Assembly: GCA_033060915.1 (NCBI GenBank)
Contig: CM065385.1
Coordinates: 11,830,001-11,894,000, forward strand
DNA: 64,000 nt
Direction: 5' to 3'
Source: Euryodendron excelsum
Taxonomy: Eukaryota > Streptophyta > Magnoliopsida > Ericales > Pentaphylacaceae
Both the position numbers and the translations under genes were made by a program. Positions 46,031 to 57,514 of the stretch are shown here, piece by piece; position 1 is the stretch's first letter, and each line of letters starts with the position of its first letter. The notes under the pieces are model-generated. The model made no database searches and was not told the DNA's origin. It saw only the letters and a program-made list of their open reading frames with translations.

Positions 46031-47193
46031 ATGGCCAATGTAGGTGAGGGCAGGTTTGAGAGGAGACGCGCACTCAGCAACGGCATTCGAGAGGATTCAA
46101 ATGTCGGGGAGGTCAGTAGGAGTAGCTCTCATTTTAGGAGCAGTTGACAGATGGCTAGTCGGCCAGCCAGTAGTAGCAGCCAGATGACCAATGAGCTACC
46201 TTTTGAGCCCAACGTTGAGGAGAGCGGTAGTGATAAAAGCATTGAGGCACTGGGGCTGGAGGACCCCCTTACAGGCTATGGGAGGGCGAGTGTTAGGATT
46301 AGACATGCTAAGCCTGCTCTAGACGATTTGGTGGTAGCCGACATTCTGCCTTTGGTTGATCTAGCCTACCATCCTAGTGCTTATGCTCGCTGACAGATGG
46401 TTTCACGTAGACATTCTACCTTCAGAGGGGCACTTCATATGGCTCTTGGGGCGATGAGGTCAGCTGCTACATCTACCAAACCTTCTTAGTTGACATAGGC
46501 TTTAGCTCTTTTATGAGGCTTCAGACGGATCGATTGGATCATTGATTGGTTCATGCTTTGGTTTAGAGATGGTTCGAGGAGACTGGGATATTCCATTTTG
46601 TTAGCTTTGAGCTTAGGTCAACCCTATTAGATTGGGCGATCATTATCACGCTATCTTTACCGGGTCGTCGGATTGAGCTAAGGCCAGTTGACGTGACCGA
46701 GGTTTGGCATTTGCTGGATATACCACCTTTTAGAGGGCCTTCATTCCTTACTGCCCTTCTTTGTCGGTATATTTTGGATTTTAGTGCTGAGCCCCCACCA
46801 GCATGTCGGGCCATTATAAGGCACCGGTTAGTGTTGTTTATAGTATTTAGCTATTTATGCAACAACAATAGGTCTACCATCCCTCTTCCATTGGTGAGTT
46901 TAGTGGCTGATCTAGATGCTCTGACAGGTGTAGACTGGGGATCTTTTACCTTTGCTTGCTTCCTTGGGGGTATGCGATGGAGGACTTCGGCCCGTTGGAG
47001 CAGTATGACTAGCTTCTGGCCTTTCTTGATTTGGTGGAGTTACGGGTACCTACCCTTTCACCATCCTCAGGTCCATATGGTTGACTCTTATCTGCTGGCC
47101 TTGAGGTGTGAGCGTCGTCAGGTTGACGAGCATTTTAAGATAACAGATTTTGTGACTATTCGGGCGAACTTGGAGCTGTTGGTATCAGACGAC
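46031..47193 (+). pseudogene. Antisense PMD-like gene of E3, truncated by LTR scrap E
   Basis: ATG at 46031 directly follows a splice acceptor. The first frame carries TGA stops at 46145 and 46391. A frame change near 46450-46690 precedes a 160-codon open stretch to 47193. It aligns throughout with the E1 gene: TGYGRAS, DLAYHPS, then RWFEETGIFHFV and LDWAII in a shifted frame, RHRLVLFIVFSY, NNN, LVSLVADL, SMTSFWPFLIWWSYGYL and ITDFVTIRANLEL. The C-terminal third and last exon are missing because LTR scrap E replaces them. Similarity between two LTR families indicates a shared, long-retained gene. The PMD assignment rests on the R-x-E-T-x-x-F-H motif and its surroundings. Confidence 0.7.
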
Positions 47194-47914
47194 TGTCGCG
47201 CCCCGATTTTTCGCATTCGAGAAAAACAAGTAAGAAAAACACAGTGCTCTCTCGTTAGAACTCATCCTCCTAGAAAGACGAGTGCGAGTAGGTTTGAACT
47301 TAAAATTGATTTGTTTAAGAGCTTTTGGAAAAAGGTTTGGAGTCACCACCTAACTTGATTAAGGTGAGTTAGGTCATCTAAAACTAAGCACAATCCGAAG
47401 ATTACAATAGGATTTTTGAAAAGGTTTTGAAAACTTCATCAAGAGAGGGTTTTTAAGAAAATAGGTTGTTTGACAACCTTTGGAAAGTTTTAAACCCTAT
47501 TTGAAAATAACTCTGTTTTGGTCTCTGAAAACAGTGATCTAGGTTCAAAGATTGGTTATGTGTAGGAAAGACGCACCAAACCATTGCCCTATCCTGCCCT
47601 TACGGTACCTACATGTCTATTCACCCTAGGTTCACTCATTAGAATCTTTGATTAATAAATGTCCAATTTATCCACTTTGAAAAGAACTATATGATGCATA
47701 ATATGCAAGTGCAAGAAAAAGATTTGATTTGGAAAATAAATTTGAAAAGGAAGATATGATTTTAGAAATAGATTTGAAAAGAAAGATTTGATTTTGAGAA
47801 TAGAATTGAAAAGACTTGATTTGAAATTTGAAAGAAGGTTTTAGAAATTAGAGATTTGAAAATAGATTATGGAATTAGAAACTTGAAATAGATTATGAAA
47901 TTGGAGAAACTTGG
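47194..47914 (-). mobile_element. LTR scrap E: 3'-terminal 0.7 kb of a Tat-type LTR
   Basis: Begins at the terminus TGTCGCGCCCC (47194) inside the antisense gene and is recognisable to about 47914 in the GAAA-rich zone. There it meets E3 3'-region sequence. The rest of the LTR and part of the E3 gene are missing, so insertion was followed by a deletion. Confidence 0.7.
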
Positions 47915-48193
47915 GGATTTTATGTTTGAACTAGTGAACTCTCCCTGACAACTAAAGTAGCCTTTTGTAAAGGAGCAGGCAGTTTCCATCTGCAATTTGA
48001 GAAGGCTTTAGTTTGGACCCTAATGTAGGCTAGGCTAAGGGTAAGAAATGAAGGATATATAGGCTCAAGTAATTCTCATATTTCCAGTGGGGGTGACATG
48101 AATCAAAACCATATTGAGCAGGCTTTTGCCACTTATTCATCTTTCTTTTTAGAGGTCGTTATTTTCTTTTGAACTTGTTTAGACTAAGCAATC
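47915..48193 (-). repeat. E3 non-coding 3' region remnant
   Basis: Matches the E1 3' region near 15880-16120, sharing 'TAATGTAGGCTAGGCTA' and 'ATATAGGCTCAA'. It ends at AAGCAATC, where the copia-like LTR begins. Confidence 0.6.
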
Positions 48194-48250
48194 TGTTAGC
48201 CCTAAAGGCAACCCACTTGGTTGCCTTTAGGGCTAACAGATTGCTTAGTC
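48182..48250. repeat. Perfect 32-bp inverted repeat with 5-bp loop
   Basis: Arms 48182-48213 and 48219-48250, loop CACTT. The arms contain both target sequence (GACTAAGCAATC) and the first 20 bases of the inserted LTR (TGTTAGCCC...), so the inversion arose after insertion. Confidence 0.9.
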
Positions 48251-50014
48251 CTAAGTTGGTGGCTAGAAGAACTTGGGAACAAAACCACTTGGTTGCCTTT
48301 AATTAATCTTAGAACAAAACCACTTGGTGGCTGGAAGAACTTGGGAACAAAACCACTTGGTTGCCTTTAGTAAGGGGGTGAATTGGGTTTTTAAAAATAA
48401 ATTAAAGCAACTAAGATTAATTAAATTTAATCTAATCAATGGAACAGTAATTCAAGATATATGCAATGTAATGTAAGCAATAATGGAATGCAAACAGAGC
48501 ATACAAAAGCACACCAAGAATTACCAAGATTCAACCACAACTTGTGGTCTAGATCTTCACCTCAAGATCCCCTTGAAGTCATCTTTCACTATGCATTCTC
48601 CAATTACAAAGTAGATGCTGATTTCCAGAGTGCTCAACTCACTTTTACACAAGAACTTCTTCCCAAGTTCTTCCAGCCACCAAGTGGTTTTGTTCAAAAT
48701 CCACTTCAACTTACGAGTGTTTTTCTTTTAGAAGAGAACACTTCAACTCTCACTTACAAGTATATAAAAGATATACAAATGAAATATAAACTCTCTATGA
48801 AGAATAAATGGAAATTGAATAGCTCACTAAATGCCAACTTGAAGACAAAGAGAATTTTCAGAATTTTTAGCTCAATTAGTTAATGAATGTTGTATCTCTT
48901 CTTAATAAATGCATTTGGATGCTTGTATATAAGGCCTTGAACTGATTTCACCCATTGGAGGTAGTTGAAGGCTCATTTAATGAGAGTTTAGTTCCATGTA
49001 ACGTTTAAAAATATAACCATTAGTCCCCATGTGTCGACACTTAGCTTCATGTGTCGACACATTAAGCTTGCATTTTTCAGATTTTGTTCACTGTCTCCAT
49101 GTGTTTGACACTTCAAGACCATGTGTCGACACGTCACCCAGAAAATCTTCATTCATGTCTTCCTTGTTCTAGTTTAGCTTCAAATAATCTAGAGATGTTC
49201 AAAGGATCTTCTCTTTGAGGTATGAGGTTATTCAAACAAGATTTGTTTGTCCAAATCTTGTTATTCAAACCTTTGCAAAAACAATCGATATAAGATAAAA
49301 TGAAATAGATGGGATCAAATTTTTTACCAGAGAAAGCTCCCCCTTTGTTTTGCAACTTATGCTTTCAAGAAAAAAAAAATATTTTCTTTTGTTTGATTAG
49401 CAAAAACAGATTTCAATTTTCAAAAAGAGTTTTTATCAGTCAATTCCAAAAGAAGTTGAGGGAAATAATTCGTTTATCATGTTACTCTCCCTAAGAACAT
49501 GCTTTATAAGGTTTCATATACTATACTATGCAACTTTCATTATTTCAATTATTCATCATTCAATCATTCATCATGTCCATTCTTTTCCTGTTATTGACAT
49601 CCATTCATTTACTATTCTTCCCCCCTTTTTGTCAATTCATCAAAAAGGTGAAAGAAAAATCTTATAACAAGATAATTTATAGAAACATGGCAGCAAATAA
49701 AGCATTCGATCATCAGAGCATCAACCATCAAGGCATCAAGAAAAAAATTTTATATGGGCATATTTCATTCACAAAAGTATTACAAAGGATTAGACGATTG
49801 ACATCCACAAATTGTTACAAAAGATTAGACAAATGACATTCACAGAATGTTTACAAAACAATTTTGTCTTAAGGATGGCATACCATCCATGAATAGATCA
49901 TGCATATTTAAAATGAAGGTTCAAATAAAATAGAAAGAAAGAAAGATATGGATAGGAGAGGTCAGTGGGGAGAGGCTGGTGGTGAGGGGCATAGGACAAG
50001 GGGGTCATCAGGGG
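48194..50014 (+). mobile_element. Fragment of a copia-like LTR or non-autonomous LTR element
   Basis: Begins TGTTAGCCC next to E3 sequence and is cut by E2 at 50015. Features seen in many plant copia LTRs are 'AGGGGGTGAATTGGG' (48366), a TATATAAGG box near 48927, and CT-rich blocks 'CTCCCCCTTTG' and 'CCCCCCTTTTTGTCA'. Four ATGTGT-CGACAC-like motifs occur at 49028-49132. A 36-bp perfect inverted pair lies at 48312-48347 and 48660-48695. No coding region and no 3' end were found. Family assignment is tentative. Confidence 0.5.
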
Positions 50015-50239
50015 TGTAAGCACCCCATTTTTTATCGCTCGGCAGTCTACACTTCGTCCAAACTTGTTTTCAAGTCATTTTGGGCATATTCCAATCAAAA
50101 CCAATTCTCTAGGTCCAAATTCCGTCTTTTCATCGCTTCGCGGGCCTGTCAGACCCAAATAGAGGCAAAATGACCAAAATGCGCTTAGGGGCATTGTCCT
50201 TTTTTATTCCAATTCCAATCCCTCTCTGAAGATAGTTTA

Positions 50240-50720
50240 TTCCTCGAGATGGTCCGAGTAGCAAAACTACTCACAAAACCGTTAGAGTGGCGGAAACACT
50301 CACAATCTAGGCACGTCTCTTCGGAGACGGTAAGACCCCTTTCCAATCCCTCTCTCGAGACAGTTTATTCCTCGAGACGGTTCGAGTAGCAAAACTACTC
50401 ACAAAACCATTAGAGTGGCGGAAACACTCACAATCCAGGCACGTCTCTTCCGAGACGGTAAGACCCCTTTCCAATCCCTCTCTGGAGACAGTTTATTCCT
50501 CGAGACGGTCCGAGTAGCAAAACTACTCACAGAACCGTTAGAGTAGCGGAAATACTCACAGAATCGTTAGAGTAGTGGAAATACTCACACAGCCATTAGA
50601 GTAGCGGAAATACTCACAAAGCCGTCCGAGTAGCGGAAATACTCACAAATCATCAACCCTGTCCGAGTAGCGAAAATACTCACACCGTTAGAGTGGCGGA
50701 AACACTCAAAACCTAGGTCA
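50240..50720. repeat. 29-bp TCTAACGG array (E2 5' LTR)
   Basis: Seen on the plus strand as AACCGTTAGAGTAGCGGAAATACTC units interleaved with GAGACGG/CTCGAGA units, about 0.9-1.4 kb upstream of the TATA box. Confidence 0.8.
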
Positions 50721-51538
50721 ACACCCGTGTCTGTTAGCTCACTTCGGTGAAAAATGACCAGACTACCCTTAGGACCTTTTTCGAGACTTTCTGGTCAAGA
50801 TGACCATTTTGCCCCTAAGCATCCAAATGCCCCGGGAACCACACCGGCTCTGGGTATCAAACCGGTAACCTCCTGAGAATACTTTTTATATTTTTCTCGA
50901 TCTTCCTTTACCTTTCCGGATCATTCCGAGTCAGGTCCGGCCAACCTGGTACAAAATGACCGTTTTGCCCCTGGTGGGCCGGTTTCCTTTTCCGACCACA
51001 CTGGCTCTGGGTATCAAACTAGTAACCTCCTGAGAATGCTTCTTGTAGTATTCTCAGCCTTTCCTTATCTTTCCGGATTATTCCGAGTCAGTTCTGGCCA
51101 ACCCGGTGCAAAATGACCGTTTTGCCCCTAATGGGCCAGTCTCCTCTTCCGACCACGCCGGCTCTGGAAATCAAACCAGCAACCTCTGGGAACATTCTAA
51201 ATAATGTTTCCAGATCCCCAGTCTTCTTTCAGGACAGTCCGAGTCTGTCCCGGCAGTTTTCCGGTCCGATTGACCGTTTTGCCCCTAAAGGCCCGGTTAA
51301 CCTTTCCGACCCACCTTATCTTCATTTTTCAAGTCAAATACCTCCAGGACACTATTTTAAGTGTTCCTGCTCCTTTCTGGCCTTCCGAATCATTCCCAGC
51401 TCCTTCAAATCATTATCGGACTTGTCGGAGTCACTCCGAGTGAAGTCAGGCTAAAAATTGCATGGTAGTCACTAGTACAGGCACCCAAATCTAGTCAAAG
51501 ATATGTTGCTTGGCGACCTTAAACCTTTCCTAATTGGC

Positions 51539-51637
51539 TGGCGCCACTAGCAGTGGCACCAAGCCAGAAAATGGCCTGGCGCCACTCTTAGTGGTGCCAG
51601 TGTAAAGTTTGCCCTGGCGCCACTGCAACAGGCGCCA
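51539..51637. promoter_or_regulatory. GGCGCC palindrome triplet, 38-bp spacing (E2 5' LTR)
   Basis: Units start at 51539, 51577 and 51615, followed 16 bp later by the TATA box. The third is CACTGCAAC-centred with intact GGCGCC arms. Confidence 0.85.
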
Positions 51638-51652
51638 GGTTTGTCCTCCCTC

Positions 51653-51660
51653 TATAAATA
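51653..51660 (+). promoter_or_regulatory. TATA box, E2 5' LTR
   Basis: CTCTATAAATACAGAGCC, the same context as in the other LTRs. Transcription is expected to start about 25-35 bp downstream, setting R. Confidence 0.75.
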
Positions 51661-51743
51661 CAGAGCCTCATTCAACGTGAAAAGGGTCAGCAAACTTAAC
51701 CTAAGAATCCTATATTTCGATATACAGAGCTCGAGCATCTCCT

Positions 51744-51796
51744 AAACCCTAGCCTCCCTAGGTTTTTCAAACCCTAGCCACTATACACAAACCCTA
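51744..51796 (+). promoter_or_regulatory. Three telo-boxes downstream of the TATA box (E2 5' LTR)
   Basis: AAACCCTA at 51744, 51769 and 51789, all in element sense and followed by G. Equivalent copies are in LTR C (about 2805-2860), both E1 LTRs and LTR D. Telo-boxes are known plant promoter/5'-UTR elements that work with TEF-type signals or bind telomere-repeat factors. Confidence 0.55.
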
Positions 51797-52539
51797 GCCT
51801 CCTATACACTCATACACTCCCCCATACACTCATATACTAGCCTTCAACCATCCTTTGAAGACTTGAAGAGCTGCCATCCAAAGCTTGAAGACAACTCTTG
51901 AAAACTGAAGGTGAAGATCAAGACAAAGACCGAAGACCGAAGACTGCGCGACGCGCAAAATAAAGAAGACATACGGTAGGCTTTCTGTTTAATTTTCTGC
52001 ACTTCCCCCCTCTCTCTTCTCTCTCCAACCCACTTGGGTTTTCTCTATTTTAATCCCCCATCTCTTCCCCCCCCCCCCCCCCCCTTTCTTTGCGTGCTTG
52101 AAATAAGGAGATTCCCGGTCCATGTGTAGGATTGGGCTATTGGAGAGTCACCGTGTCGGGAGCTTTCTTCTAGTCTAACCAAAGACCACGTGGGTCCGGC
52201 CCCCTTGATTTTGTGGTGAAGACTTAACCTTGTATGTTCACGACCCCAAATTGCATTGTGCATATCATAATCTTGCATCTTCCAAAATTCGTTTTCAAAG
52301 TTGTTTTCAAAATCGTTTTCAAACTTGTTTTCAAAATTGCATCAAAATCTCTTTTTCAAAAACTTGTTTTCAAAACCACAATTCTAGGGTGATTCTAGCT
52401 TTTCCATGGCTAGGGTTGCTTTAGGAAAGTGTTATATTAAAAGTGACCTTTTGGTCCATATTTTCAAACTTTGTTTTCAAAACCACTTTCTTAAAGTGGT
52501 TCTAGTCCTCTTATGGCTAGAATCGCTTTAGGAAAGTGA

Positions 52540-54230
52540 GATGTTTTTATACTCTCTCTCTTCAAAAATCTCTTCCTAAAAAATCTCTTTTCCAACATAC
52601 TTTCCTAAAACTCTTCTCTCCAAAATTGTTTTCAAAAACTCCCCTCCAAAATCTACTTTTCAAAACCCTTTTTTTCAACTCTTTTCCAAAACTCTCTCTC
52701 TTAAAAATTCACTTTCTAAAAACACTCCCTAGATTCACTTTCCAAAAAACTCTCTTTCCAAAATCTTCCTTCTAGAAATTTTTTCTCTAGGATTTTCCTT
52801 CTAAAACTTGTTTCCAAAAATACGTTTTCCAAAAACTCCTTTTTAAAATCTTTTTCCAAAAACTCCATCTTAAAATTCACTTTCCAAAAACTCCTCCCTA
52901 GGATTTTGTTTCCAAAACCTTCGTTTTCAAAAATGCACTTTCTAAAAACTTTTTCCTTAGAGCCCAAATCAAGCCTTAGAGCCCACAATTAGGAAACCCT
53001 AATTTTCTTTCCAAAAACATGATTTTCAAACTTTGCCCCAAACCTAGGTTTCCAAAATCTCTTGTTTTCACACCCAAAACTATACACGTTTCCAAAACCT
53101 CTTTTATACGTCAAAACTATAATTTTCCAAACCTAGGGTTTTTAGAATCTCCTTTCCAAATCCTATCTTCCCTTTAGGAAACCGAATCAAATCTCCCCGT
53201 TTAGGAAACTAGATCTTGTCCTCCGTTTTTGGAAACAAAAATTAAATCTTTTCTTTTAGAAACAAAATCCAATCTCTTCCTAATTCAAATCCTTCTTAAA
53301 CTTCCACTTTTCTAAATCTTAAGTTTTCAAAACTTGAACATAAAAATCTTTCCTAAATTTTAAAACTAAACTTTCAAATCTTTCCTAATTCAACCCTTTC
53401 CTAATTCTACCCTCTTTTCAAATCTTAACTTCTTAAACCTAAGTTTTCAAACCTTTCCTAAACTCAAGCCTTTCCAAAATTCAAGACTTTCTAAAATTTG
53501 AACTCTAAAACTTTATAAATCCTAAACTTTCTAAATTTCAAATCTTTCTAAAATTCTAAGCTTCCTAAATTCAAAACTTTCTTAAGTTAAATTTTTCTAA
53601 ACCCAAATCTTTCTAAACTCTAAACTTTCCAAAACTTCAACATCTTTCCAAATCTAAGACTTTTCTAAACTCAAAGCTTTCTTAATTTAAGACTTTCTTT
53701 AGTCGAAACTTTCTTAATTCAAACATTTCCTAAATTGAAAACTTTCCTTTGTCAAACCTTTCCCAAAACGAAACTTTCTTATTTTCAAAACTTCCTTGTT
53801 TTCAAAACTTTCCAAAATCAAAACTTCCCTTTTTCAAACATTTCTAAATTCGAAACTTTCTTAATTCAAAACTTTCCTAATTTCAAAACTTTCTTAATTT
53901 CGAAACTCTCCTAATTCGAAAACTTTCCTAATTCACAACTCGGAACTTTCCAAAAATGAAACTTTCCAAGTTTGAAACTTTCCTAAATCGGGCCTTTCCT
54001 AATTCAAACCTTTCCTAAATCCAATCTTTCTTAAATTCTCAAGTCTTTCCTAGGTCTCCTACCTTTTCCTAAGTCTAGGTTTCCTAAACCTCCATCTTTC
54101 CAAAACCAAGTCTTTCCAAAATCTATCTCTTTAAATCAAAGTCCAATCTTCTCAAATTCAATTTTTAATCTCCTCTTCTAATTTCAAGTCAAATTCAATT
54201 TTCAATTCAATCTCTTTTCAAATCAAACCT
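52540..54230 (+). repeat. Degenerate pyrimidine-rich tract of the E2 5' LTR
   Basis: About 1.7 kb of imperfect units such as TTTCCTAAATTCAAAACTTT in element sense. It lies downstream of the promoter, so it is part of the RNA leader. Confidence 0.75.
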
Positions 54231-55069
54231 TCTATTTTCAATCGGACTCTTGTCCGAACTACGACTGACCTGATTCCCCCAAAGGGATACGTAGGCAACC
54301 TTCATAGGTGCGGTCACAACATTTTTCAAACTTTTAATTCCACCCTCATGGGTGTGGTTTTCAAAATCTTTTCAAATCTCAAATTCCAATCTACTTTCAA
54401 ACTTCCAATTTCAAATTTCTATTTCCAAATTTTCAAACTTTCCAATTTCAATTCTATCTCTTCAAATCTATTTTCAAATCAAATCAATCTCTTTTTGAAT
54501 TTATTTTTCAATTCTTTTCTATTGCACTTGCATATCATGCATCATATTTTTCAAACATTGTTTTTCTAAAGTGAAATAGGATTGAACACGAGTTAGTTAA
54601 AGACTCTCATAGGTGAATCTAGGGTAGATTGACATGTAGGTACCGAAAGGGCGGGGTAGGGTGATAGCTTAGTGCATCTTCCCTACACGTAACCAACCTC
54701 CGTACTTAGGATCACTGATTTCAAAGACCAAAAGGAGTTATTTTTCAAAAAGGGCTAAATGTTTTCCAAAGGTTGCCAAACAACCTGTTTTTCTTAAAAA
54801 CCCTCTCTTGAGGAGATATTTTCAAATCATTTTCCAAAAACCCTAAGTGTAGCTTTCGGATTATGCTTAGTTTTTAGGTGACCTAACTCACCTTAATCAA
54901 GTTAGGTGGCCACTCCGAATCTTTTTCAAAAGCCCTTTATTCAAACCTGTTTTCAATTCAAACCTAGTCGCACTCATTCTTCTAAGAGGGTGAGTTCTAA
55001 CGAGAGAATACAACATTTTTCCCGCTTGGGTGAGTATTCCTCGAGTGCGAAAAATCTGGGCGCGACAGC

Positions 55070-55087
55070 TAGCGACTCCGCTGGGGA
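55070..55087 (+). other. Primer binding site of E2 (tRNA-Arg)
   Basis: TAGCGACTCCGCTGGGGA starts two bases after the LTR. Relative to the complement of plant tRNA-Arg(ACG) it differs at the second base and at the T/C of CTCTG. Confidence 0.8.
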
Positions 55088-57060
55088 TACTTAGAGGGTT
55101 AGGTCGTTAGTCATGTCTCTTTACCCTTTACCTATGTAGAGTTTTCAATTAACTTGGTTCAATCCTATTCACTTTAAATTTTCAAAACCAATTTTTCAAA
55201 ATTATTTTCAAAAAACATGCATTTATTCATATTATCTTGTATTATGTTTGTCATCCACATACTGACACTTGCATCTTTGTTTTGTAGGTGCTCTTTTTGT
55301 TTAAATTTTATTAACTGCTTTGCATGAATGTGATGTACATGATGAATGGGAGTTGTTGGGCCCTTTCCTCCACTTTTAAAAAATTACACACACACTGCAT
55401 GTACACTTGCATTCTGTATACTTGCATACCCTGATATGTCCTTTCTAGTTAGAAAGGGGGAACGGTATATAGGTTGTGGGCAAGATGCTGTGTCAGTTTC
55501 TTCGCCTACGGCCTCTTGATGGTTCCCTCGCTCAAATCACCAACCGATCATGGCACCACCTCGGGGAGTGGGCCTAGGTTTGAAGATCCGGGGACCGAGC
55601 CTTTTTAGGACGCATTAGTCAACCCTCAACCTCATACTCATATAGATACCATGCATAGCCGAGCCTCTGCCGGATTTAAGACACGAGCACCATTTCAAAA
55701 TCACGGAGGAAAAGGCGACTGCTCTTACTTTCATTCATACTTGTCTATTCCTGCTGTTATACTGACTGTATTTATACTGTTATAATGCCTGTCTAACTGT
55801 TCATGCATGCATGTTTACTTCAATTGTACCTTCTCTCTTTATACTTTTTGCATATTCATGTTCATGCATTCAATATCCCATGTTAAGACAAGAATTCCAA
55901 GTAACTCAAGTCACTTCATTCTCATGCATATGATCAACCCATTGAGAGTGACACCAACGTTACTCTCCCTTGCATTGAACCTACCCAAACCCTAAGGGTT
56001 CCTGCGTAACCCTAAGGACTCATTACGTGCATCTCAATTCATTCCATAAGAGGGGCCCCAATCCCTCTATGCTCACGGAGATAGGGTTGCCATGAAGACA
56101 AGGGGTAATCAATCAACAAGGTCTCTCAGCGACCTTCTCGACATCAAATCCAAGGAAGACAAATTCGAAGACTCAATAGTAGTTTAGGATTCCTTTTGTA
56201 AAATTAGATAAATGGAACCCCCAAAAAGAAAATGTTCCCCCTCCCCCTGTTAAAATGTATTTCAATTCTCTTGTATCTTAAACCCAAAATTCAATGTACT
56301 TCTTTACTTTTGCAAATGAATGGATGAGTGATTGTATGATGGATGAAGGTTCCCACTCGACGATAAGGTATCTGTATACAGGGGCAAACCCCCTTATCTC
56401 CAAAAGTGAGCCAATACATCATGTTTAGTCTCCTTCTCAAGCAGGGGCACCCCTAGGACATGTATTGCATAAAAAATTTTCAAATCAAGGCACTAACTTC
56501 TCTTTTGTTTTTGTCTTCTATCCTCCCCCTCCTCATTTCTAAGTACCAAGAGAACCGAAGACATAAGCAAGACAAAAAGGGGGTTTTTCTAAACCATTCA
56601 TTTATTGTTATCATACTGCTCACATGTTCACTTTTAATATGCTCATACACCCATATCCGTTCCAAGACAAGAGTTCCAAGAAACTCAAGTCATTTCATTT
56701 TCATGCATTTAATCAACCGTAGAGAGAAAGGAGCAATCTAATCTCATGTTAATCGAACCTACTAAAACTCCTAAGGGTTTCTCAACCCTGAGGATTCATA
56801 GCATGCATAGAACCATATCTCGAGAGAGGCCCAAATCTCTTTCAGTCCATGGAGGTGGGATTGTCAAAATAAAGAAACATCAATCGGCCCATGCCGAAGG
56901 GGTATTGTATTGCATAATAGGGGCAAAACCCCATCTCCTAAATGGACTTATCATCATGCCTAGATTCCCTCAAAGAAGGGACCTCCATAGGACATGCATC
57001 GCATAGAACCTCCAACTTCACATACTGACTGCATTTTGTTTTTCTTTTTCTTTTTGTAGG
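55088..57060 (+). other. E2 5' leader, with an internal diverged duplication
   Basis: Leader homologous to E1 and E0. The block 55800-56470 is repeated in diverged form at 56590-57010; both contain 'AAGACAAGA(A/G)TTCCAAG' and 'ACTCAAGTCA'. Acceptor-like sites end at about 55287 (TTTTGTAG) and 57058 (TTTTTGTAG after a CT-rich run). No credible gene, and gag is absent where it would begin. Confidence 0.55.
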
Positions 57061-57514
57061 TTAGAGAGCACGATTGAATTTATGGAATCCCCCTAGCACC
57101 TCACCAGATTCAAACTCATGGAAGGATAAACGTAGTTGTTAGAAAAGGCCAAACCTACATCAAAGAGCAAGAAGAACTGACCGTCCACCTACAAGACATT
57201 ACCTCCACGACATGTTGCAACAATCACAATCCAAGCAGAGGAGGACTTCACTAGATGCGAAGTCTTGTTAGACCCGTGCATCACAACAACACATCCTCTA
57301 ACTTCCAAATGCATGACAAATATCGTGAACTCGCCCTCCATTGATACGCCTGTTGAATGAAGCACCAAGAGGTTGATGTAGTCCCAAAACCCTATTAAGG
57401 ATTCTTACCAAAAGGCCCACAAGAAAAGGGAGGTTTTCATAAAATTCATCTGTTTCCTTTTTGTTTGTCTATTTTCTTGCATATCTTATTTAAATAAACA
57501 CACATGTTGTTCAT
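57061..57514 (+). other. E2 internal stretch with nothing recognised
   Basis: Follows the splice-acceptor-like site where gag would be expected. No frame or motif is recognisable. Possibly a decayed gag start. Confidence 0.4.

Larger units (their letters stand above)
50015..55067 (+). mobile_element. 5' LTR of E2 (5053 bp)
   Basis: TGTAAGCACCCC start and GGGCGCGACA end. Order: activator array 50240-50720, repeated GC-rich units to about 51430, palindromes 51539-51637, TATA 51653, telo-boxes 51744-51796, poly-C run near 52067, pyrimidine-rich tract 52540-54230, conserved terminal 800 bp. Confidence 0.9.

Noticed and set aside
48461..48883. 140-codon plus-strand frame in the copia-like fragment
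   Set aside because: No domain, contains one arm of the 36-bp inverted repeat and overlaps the LTR promoter zone. Probably non-coding LTR.
52067..52083. Long poly-C run in the E2 LTR
   Set aside because: A homopolymer expansion at the CCCC site present in all LTRs. Length may be sequencing error.
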